Below are positions 6,517 through 10,868 of a DNA stretch of 10,868 nucleotides, piece after piece. Under the pieces are notes generated by a model that saw only the letters and a list, made by a program, of their open reading frames with translations, was not told where the DNA came from and searched no databases. Numbering within the stretch: the stretch's first letter is position 1; each line of letters opens with the position of its first letter. The stretch is taken from the NCBI GenBank assembly GCA_025356735.1, contig JANXRT010000503.1, forward strand, positions 1 through 10,868. The letters run 5' to 3'. Both the position numbers and the translations under genes were made by a program. The stretch comes from Acetobacteraceae bacterium. Its GTDB lineage: Bacteria > Pseudomonadota > Alphaproteobacteria > Acetobacterales > Acetobacteraceae.

Positions 6517-6530
6517 CCCCTTTGAACCCC
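6485..6530. repeat. Hairpin repeat overlapping both convergent gene ends
   Basis: CTGGGC-TCC-GCCCAG (6485-6499) is followed by the 20-bp perfect palindrome CAAAGGGGCTAGCCCCTTTG (6505-6524) and then AACCCC. The order and sequence match the element at 206-254 (short GC hairpin, then CAAAGGGG-CCCCTTTG, then GAACCCC), so this is a second copy. It covers the ends of the DUF488 gene and pheA, and may act as a bidirectional terminator. Confidence 0.8.
6505..6524. terminator. Palindromic stem holding both convergent stop codons
   Basis: The central CTAG (6513-6516) supplies TAG to the DUF488 gene (6514-6516) and TAG to pheA on the other strand (6515-6513). As RNA from either strand it could fold into a stem of about eight pairs with a small loop. 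There is no T tract. A bidirectional 3'-end role is inferred from position. Confidence 0.45.
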
Positions 6531-7364
6531 GCTACTACGAAAGAAAGCTTTCGGATAAACCCCGAGTACCCGCACCTCGGTGGAGAAGAACTGTAATTCT
6601 TCCAGGGCCAGGCGCAGGCCAGGTTGTTCGGGATGGCCGTCCACGTCGCACAGGAACTGCGTCGCGGTGAAGTGGCCGGCCAGCATGTAGCTCTCGAGCT
6701 TGGTCATGTTGACGCCGTTGGTGGCGAACCCGCCTAACGCCTTGTACAGTGCCGCCGGCACGTTGCGGACGCGGAACACGAAGGTCGTCATCAGGTCGGG
6801 CACATCAGGTCCGGGCGACGTCGCCTGCCGCGCCATGACGTAGAACCGCGTCGTGTTGTGCGCCGCGTCCTCGACGTTGCGGGCAAGGATGTCCAGGCCG
6901 TAGATCTCGGCTGCCAGCGACGATGCGATGGCGGCCTCCTCCGGCCGTCCCCAGCCGGCGATCAGCGCCGCCGCCCCCGCGGTATCGGCCTGCACCACGG
7001 GCGTCAGCCTGAGGTCGCGCAACAGGTGCCGTACCTGCCCGAGCGCCACGGTGTGCGAGTGAGCCCGCTTAAGGCCGCCGATGTCGGCGCCGGGAACGCC
7101 TAGCAGGCAGTGCTCGACACGCTGAAAATGCTCGCCGACGACGAACAGGCCGGATCCCGGCAGCAAATGATGGATATCCGGCACCCGCCCGGCCAGGCTG
7201 TTCTCGCACGGCAACATCGCCAAGTCAGCCTGCCCCATGGTTACCGCGTCGATCGCCGCCTCGAAGCTCTCACACGGCCGCGTTGTCATGCCCGGAAACG
7301 CCGCGCGGCAGGCGAGATCGGAGTAGGCTCCGAGCAGGCCCTGGAAGGCAATCGTGCCGGTCAT
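6513..7364 (-). CDS. pheA: Prephenate dehydratase
   Basis: This 283-residue monofunctional enzyme converts prephenate to phenylpyruvate, with loss of water and CO2, in phenylalanine synthesis in the cytoplasm. The catalytic domain (about 4-178) has FQGLLGAYSD near the start, LPCENSLAGRV (51-61), which forms part of the substrate site, and the hallmark HNTTRF (169-174), whose Thr and Arg residues are essential. An ACT domain follows (about 192-272), with GVNMTKLESYM (217-227), which corresponds to the ESRP-type phenylalanine-binding site and suggests feedback inhibition. No chorismate mutase domain is present. The ATG at 7364 overlaps the kdsB stop as ATGA, so it is translated with kdsB. The last residues, GVQRG, come from the hairpin repeat shared with the convergent DUF488 gene. 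Confidence 0.95.
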   Translation of the reverse strand: MTGTIAFQGLLGAYSDLACRAAFPGMTTRPCESFEAAIDAVTMGQADLAMLPCENSLAGRVPDIHHLLPGSGLFVVGEHFQRVEHCLLGVPGADIGGLKRAHSHTVALGQVRHLLRDLRLTPVVQADTAGAAALIAGWGRPEEAAIASSLAAEIYGLDILARNVEDAAHNTTRFYVMARQATSPGPDVPDLMTTFVFRVRNVPAALYKALGGFATNGVNMTKLESYMLAGHFTATQFLCDVDGHPEQPGLRLALEELQFFSTEVRVLGVYPKAFFRSSGVQRG

Positions 7365-8101
7365 ACCAAACCTTCCCTCAGAAGCTCGCGGGCGCGAAGC
7401 AGGTCAGCCGGCGTGTCGACTCCGAACGGGCCGTGCTCGATCCGCGCGCAGACAATGCGCATGCCGTCTTCCAGCGCGCGCAGCTGCTCCAGCTTCTCAC
7501 GACGCTCCAACGGGCTTTCGGGCAGCGAGACGAACCGGGCCAATGCCGCGCGCCGGAACGCATAGATGCCAATATGGTGCCAGCGCGGCCCCTCGCCCCA
7601 GGGGATCGGCGCGCGCGAGAAATACAAGGCCGGCGAGGTCGCGCGGCCACGCTCGAACACGCAGGCCGCTTTCACGACAGACGACAGATTGGCCTCGTCG
7701 TCGCTGAGAATCGGGGCGACCAGCGTGGCGATATCCACCCGCGCGTCGGACAGCGGCAGAATGACGGCGCGCAGCTGCTCGGCTGAGATCGTCGGGAAAT
7801 CTCCCTGCAAGTTGACGACCACGTCATGCGCGCCGGACGGATCGAGCGTCGCCAGCGCGGCATGGACCCGGTCGGAGCCGGACGGCAACGATGGATCGGT
7901 CATCACCGCGATCCCGCCGGCGGCGCGCACCGCGTCGGCGATCTCCGTTTCCGCACAAGCGACCGCGACCGGGCCGATCGCCGCCTCGATCCCGCGCCGC
8001 ATGACGTGGACGATCATGGGGGTCCCGCAAATATCGGCCAGCGGCTTGCCCGGCAGCCGGGTCGAGGCCATGCGGGAGGGAATGATGACGATCGGGTTCA
8101 A
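7361..8101 (-). CDS. kdsB: CMP-KDO synthetase (3-deoxy-manno-octulosonate cytidylyltransferase)
   Basis: The enzyme activates KDO with CTP to CMP-KDO for the inner core of lipopolysaccharide, in the cytoplasm. The 246-residue product has IIPSRMASTRLPGKPL (6-21), the nucleotide-binding loop; SGSDR (74-78); VVNLQGDFPTI (95-105) with the metal-binding Asp101; HIGIYAFRR (176-184); LEQLRALEDGMRI (204-216); and GVDTPADL (227-234). The frame is open to 8344, but residues before NPIVIIPSR do not look like this family. The only suitable start codon is TTG at 8101, giving the usual length of about 245-250 and MNPIV at the N-terminus. The upstream Shine-Dalgarno signal is weak. It overlaps pheA by ATGA, and from memory the kdsB-pheA pairing recurs in alphaproteobacteria. 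It is divergent from hisN. Confidence 0.92.
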   Translation of the reverse strand: MNPIVIIPSRMASTRLPGKPLADICGTPMIVHVMRRGIEAAIGPVAVACAETEIADAVRAAGGIAVMTDPSLPSGSDRVHAALATLDPSGAHDVVVNLQGDFPTISAEQLRAVILPLSDARVDIATLVAPILSDDEANLSSVVKAACVFERGRATSPALYFSRAPIPWGEGPRWHHIGIYAFRRAALARFVSLPESPLERREKLEQLRALEDGMRIVCARIEHGPFGVDTPADLLRARELLREGLV

Positions 8102-8124
8102 GTTCGTGTCCGCGGCCGAATGGG

Positions 8125-8153
8125 TTGAACCGGTGCCCCCGGCTTCGTATGTT
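8125..8153 (+). promoter_or_regulatory. Candidate sigma-70-like promoter for hisN
   Basis: TTGAAC (8125-8130) and TATGTT (8148-8153) are separated by 17 nt, each matching the consensus boxes at 4 of 6 positions. Transcription would begin near 8160, about 48 nt before hisN, within the 106-bp divergent spacer with kdsB. I see no comparably good pair for kdsB on the other strand. Confidence 0.35.
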
Positions 8154-8207
8154 GCGGCGCACCTTAGGTTTGCGCCAACCGCCGCGCAACGCCGGGCCGG
8201 AGAGCCG

Positions 8208-9014
8208 ATGATCCCTGACCTGGAACTGGACCGGCTGGTCGCCATCGCCGAGGCCGCCGCCGATCTGGCCGGCACGGTTATCCGGCCGTTCTTCCGTGCG
8301 GTGCCGGATGCCGAGATGCCGGCTACTGAGATAAAGACCGACAACAGCCCGGTGACCCTCGCCGACCGCCGCGCCGAGCAAGCGATGCGCGCGATGTTGG
8401 CGGAACACCTGCCCGATCACGGCGTGCTGGGCGAGGAATTCGGCCTCGACCGGCCGGACGCCCGGTTCCGCTGGGTGCTCGACCCGATCGACGGCACCCG
8501 CGCCTTCATCACCGGCCGGCCGGTGTTCGGCACCCTGATCGGGCTGCTGGACGGCGGGGACGCCATACTCGGCATCATCGACCAGCCGGTGACCGGCGAG
8601 CGCTGGATCGGCGCCGCGCGCCGTCCGACGGTGTTCCGCGGACCGTTCGGCGGCGATGCCGGGTGCCGGCCCTGCGCCCGGATCGGGGATGCCGAGCTTT
8701 CCTGCACGTCGCCGGACATGTTCGCCCCAGGCGATCTGGCCGCGTTCCGCCTTCTGGCGGCCGCGGCCCGGCGCGTCAGCTATGGCGGCGATTGCTACGC
8801 CTACGGCCTGTTGGCGCTCGGACAAATAGACATGATCGCCGAGGCGGACCTGAAAATCTGGGATTGGACGGCGCTGATCCCGATCATCGAGGGTGCTGGC
8901 GGCCGTGTCACCGACTGGTCCGGCGAGAAACTAACGCCATACAGCGACGGGCGCGTGCTCGCGGTCGGCAACGAACGATTGCTGGCACCGGCGTTGGCCT
9001 TGCTGGCAGGATGA
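8208..9014 (+). CDS. hisN: Histidinol-phosphatase, inositol monophosphatase family
   Basis: This 268-residue member of the Mg-dependent IMPase superfamily most closely fits HisN, which removes phosphate from L-histidinol phosphate in histidine synthesis. Metal and phosphate motifs are present: KTDNSPVTLAD (43-53), GEEFG (75-79), WVLDPIDGTRAFI (89-101) with the Asp92/Asp95 ligands, and WDW with Asp219 (218-220). GTLIGLLDGGDAILGIIDQP and the YGGDCYAYGLLA segment (192-203) are typical of the HisN branch rather than CysQ or SuhB. The frame is open from 7566, but GGAG at 8199-8202 sits 5 nt before the ATG at 8208, and family proteins begin about here. It lies away from a his operon, which is common for this non-homologous HisN type. 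The related inositol monophosphatase activity cannot be excluded from sequence alone. Confidence 0.88.
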   Translation: MIPDLELDRLVAIAEAAADLAGTVIRPFFRAVPDAEMPATEIKTDNSPVTLADRRAEQAMRAMLAEHLPDHGVLGEEFGLDRPDARFRWVLDPIDGTRAFITGRPVFGTLIGLLDGGDAILGIIDQPVTGERWIGAARRPTVFRGPFGGDAGCRPCARIGDAELSCTSPDMFAPGDLAAFRLLAAAARRVSYGGDCYAYGLLALGQIDMIAEADLKIWDWTALIPIIEGAGGRVTDWSGEKLTPYSDGRVLAVGNERLLAPALALLAG

Positions 9015-9031
9015 AGCCGAAGGAGCCGCCC

Positions 9032-10849
9032 ATGCGCTTGCTTTTCCTTGTTCTGGCCGCGCTGCTCTGTGCCGCCCCGGCGCGGGCGCAGGAGGCCGTT
9101 CGCACTTACGCCTTCTCGATGCTCGGCGCGCCGGCGCTCCCCGCGGATTTCACCCACTTCCCCTATGCCGACCCGAACGCGCCAAAAGGCGGCACCATGG
9201 CGCTGTCGGCGGTCGGTAGCTTCGACAGTTTTAACCCATTTGTGCTGCGCGGCAGTGCCGCCGACATCACTCGGCTGTACGACACGCTGCTGCGCGCCTC
9301 CGCCGACGAGGCCAGCACCGCCTACGTCCATCTCGCCTCGGCGATCGAGTTGCCCGCCGATAAGCTCGGCGTCGTGTTCGACCTTCGCCCGGAAGCGAAG
9401 TTCCATGACGGCCACCCGGTCACCGCCGAGGATGTGGTGTGGACCTTCAACACGCTGCGCGAGAAAGGCCGACCCTTCTATCGGCAATACTATGCCGATG
9501 TGACCGAGGTGCAGGCCATCAACCCGCATCGGGTAGAGTTCCGCTTCAAATCGACAAGCAACCGGGAACTGCCCTTAATTCTGGGCGAGATGCCGATCCT
9601 GCCAAAGCACTGGTGGGCATCCCGCGACTTCACAAAACCACTGACCGAGCCGCCGCTCGGCTCTGGCCCCTACCGCATCGGCAAGTTCGAGTTCGGCCGC
9701 ATCGTGTCGTATGAGCGCGTGCCCGACTGGTGGGCGCGCGACCTGCCGACTGGCCTCGGCACGCAGAACATCGGCACCCTCACCGTCGAGTATTTCCGAG
9801 ACGCGACGGTGGCGCTGGAGGCGTTCAAGGCCGGCCAGGTCGATTTCCGCCAGGAGAACATCGCCAAGCAATGGGCCACCGCCTACGATTTTCCGGCGGT
9901 GCAGAAGGGCTTGGTGAAGAAGGATGAAATTCGCCACCACCTGCCGACCGGCATGCAGGGCTTCGCCTTCAACGTCCGCCGGCCGGTGTTCTCCGACGTG
10001 CGGGTGCGAAGGGCACTGGCCTGGGCGTTCGACTTCGAGTGGGCCAACAAGAACCTGTTCTACAGCGCCTACACCCGCACCAGATCCTTCTACAGCAACA
10101 GCGATCTGGAATCGTCGGGCGTGCCCGAGGGCGCCGAGCTGGCCTTGCTCGACGGCTTTCGCGACAAGGTGCCCCCTACCCTGTTCACCCAGCCTTTCAC
10201 CCTGCCGGTCACCGATGGCTCCGGCAACAACCGCGAGGAGTTGCGCACCGCGCTCGACCTGTTCAGGCAGGCGGGCTGGACCGTCAAGGACCGGAAGCTG
10301 GTCGATGCCGACGGGCACCAGATGAGCTTCGAGATCGTGCTCGACCAGCCCTCGTTCGAGCGTGTGGCGCTGCCCTATGTCGAAACCCTGAAGAAGCTCG
10401 GCATCGAGGCCCGCGTGCGCACCGTCGATCCGGCGCAGTACCAGCGGCTGACCGACAGCTTCGACTTCGACATGGCTGTTGTCGCTATCGGCGAAAGCGC
10501 CAGCCCCGGCAATGAGCAGCTCGGCTTCTGGTCCTGCGCCAGCGGCAAGCAGGAAGGCGGCGACAACGTCATGGGCATCTGCGACCCGGTGGTCGACGCG
10601 TTGGTCACCCGGCTGGTCAACGCCCCCGATTACGCCAGCCAGATCGTGGCCGCGCACGCGCTCGACCGCGTGCTGCTGGCCGGCTGGTACGTGGTGCCGC
10701 ACTGGCACACGCAATACACCCGCATCGCCTACTGGAACCGGTTCGGCCGGCCCAATGTGCCGATCCGCACCGGAGTCGCGATGGATACCTGGTGGGTTGA
10801 TTCAGCGCTGGCGGCCGCCACCGATGCGGCGCGCCGTGGCGGCAACTAG
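9032..10849 (+). CDS. YejA-type family 5 extracellular solute-binding protein
   Basis: This 605-residue periplasmic peptide-binding-type protein (SBP_bac_5) is most like YejA, the binding protein of the YejABEF importer that takes up microcin C-like peptides in E. coli. Residues 1-19 form a Sec signal with cleavage expected after ARA (QEAV...). The mature start HFPYADPNAPKGG, followed by SFDSFNPFVLRG, is characteristic of YejA relatives. Other family marks are FHDGHPVTAEDVVWTF (about 124-139) and GSGPYRIGKFEFGR (about 210-223). The start at 9032 is preferred because AGGAG (9021-9025) lies 6 nt upstream. The earlier in-frame ATG at 9011 overlaps the hisN stop as ATGA but lacks such a site; either way the two genes are probably co-transcribed. 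Permease and ATPase genes, if present, lie beyond the window. The substrate is not determinable here. Confidence 0.9.
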   Translation: MRLLFLVLAALLCAAPARAQEAVRTYAFSMLGAPALPADFTHFPYADPNAPKGGTMALSAVGSFDSFNPFVLRGSAADITRLYDTLLRASADEASTAYVHLASAIELPADKLGVVFDLRPEAKFHDGHPVTAEDVVWTFNTLREKGRPFYRQYYADVTEVQAINPHRVEFRFKSTSNRELPLILGEMPILPKHWWASRDFTKPLTEPPLGSGPYRIGKFEFGRIVSYERVPDWWARDLPTGLGTQNIGTLTVEYFRDATVALEAFKAGQVDFRQENIAKQWATAYDFPAVQKGLVKKDEIRHHLPTGMQGFAFNVRRPVFSDVRVRRALAWAFDFEWANKNLFYSAYTRTRSFYSNSDLESSGVPEGAELALLDGFRDKVPPTLFTQPFTLPVTDGSGNNREELRTALDLFRQAGWTVKDRKLVDADGHQMSFEIVLDQPSFERVALPYVETLKKLGIEARVRTVDPAQYQRLTDSFDFDMAVVAIGESASPGNEQLGFWSCASGKQEGGDNVMGICDPVVDALVTRLVNAPDYASQIVAAHALDRVLLAGWYVVPHWHTQYTRIAYWNRFGRPNVPIRTGVAMDTWWVDSALAAATDAARRGGN

Positions 10850-10859
10850 AAGCAAGGCG

Positions 10860-10868
10860 GGGGCTCTG
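10860..10868. repeat. Start of a third hairpin-repeat copy (cut by window edge)
   Basis: GGGGCTCTG at 10860-10868 is identical to 206-214, the left end of the first repeat. It begins 10 nt after the preceding stop codon, as the first begins 11 nt after its gene. Nine bases could match by chance in GC-rich DNA, but the same relative position supports a real copy. Confidence 0.45.

Noticed and set aside
7566..8207. N-terminal extension of hisN by 214 codons
   Set aside because: The extension is antisense to kdsB and has a Ser/Arg/Ala composition unlike the enzyme. A good ribosome site marks the start at 8208.
7824..8825. 333-codon open frame on - across kdsB and hisN
   Set aside because: It overlaps the kdsB gene in another frame and is antisense to hisN motifs. 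No family features.
9575..10714. 379-codon open frame on - opposite the YejA-type gene
   Set aside because: The + strand encodes a full-length solute-binding protein with signal peptide; the minus frame has no motif or ribosome site.

Overview
The window is a compact, GC-rich stretch of a Gram-negative chromosome, very probably from an alphaproteobacterium. The order Rhodospirillales, family Acetobacteraceae, is my best guess. The reasons are the KDO/LPS gene kdsB, the outer-membrane lipid-transport set pqiABC, the alphaproteobacterial types of PheA and HisN, a DUF3597 protein, and intergenic hairpin repeats of the 'ggggctctgcccc ... caaagggg-cccctttg' kind that I associate with that family. 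The taxonomic placement is inference.

Left part (1-2124): the 3' end of a beta-helix-like gene (+) converges on a LivK-type solute-binding protein gene (-). A two-sided hairpin repeat (203-314) fills the gap between them. Upstream of the binding-protein gene, on the same strand, is a small DUF3597 gene.

Centre (2125-6516): a 273-bp divergent spacer holds a 7-bp inverted repeat and three tandem units of about 24 bp. It precedes a tight four-gene (+) cluster: pqiA, pqiB, pqiC and a DUF488 gene. Each junction is a 4-nt ATGA or GTGA stop/start overlap, so the genes are probably one translationally coupled operon. PqiA (inner membrane), PqiB (three MCE domains, periplasm-spanning) and PqiC (outer-membrane lipoprotein) should form an envelope lipid-transport machine. 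The role of the DUF488 protein is unknown.

Right part (6513-10868): the cluster converges on the (-) pair kdsB-pheA, which itself has an ATGA overlap. The two convergent stop codons lie inside one 20-bp perfect palindrome, so both proteins end in Gln-Arg-Gly. Divergent from kdsB are hisN (histidinol-phosphatase) and a YejA-type family 5 solute-binding protein gene (+). The window ends at the start of another copy of the hairpin repeat.

I see no tRNA, rRNA, CRISPR array, transposase or phage gene, and no gene-free stretch longer than about 273 bases. I do not see a convincing new multi-gene system. The most unusual content is the repeat family at gene 3' ends (including its intrusion into two coding ends), the tandem repeat upstream of pqiA, and the coupling of a DUF488 gene to pqiABC.
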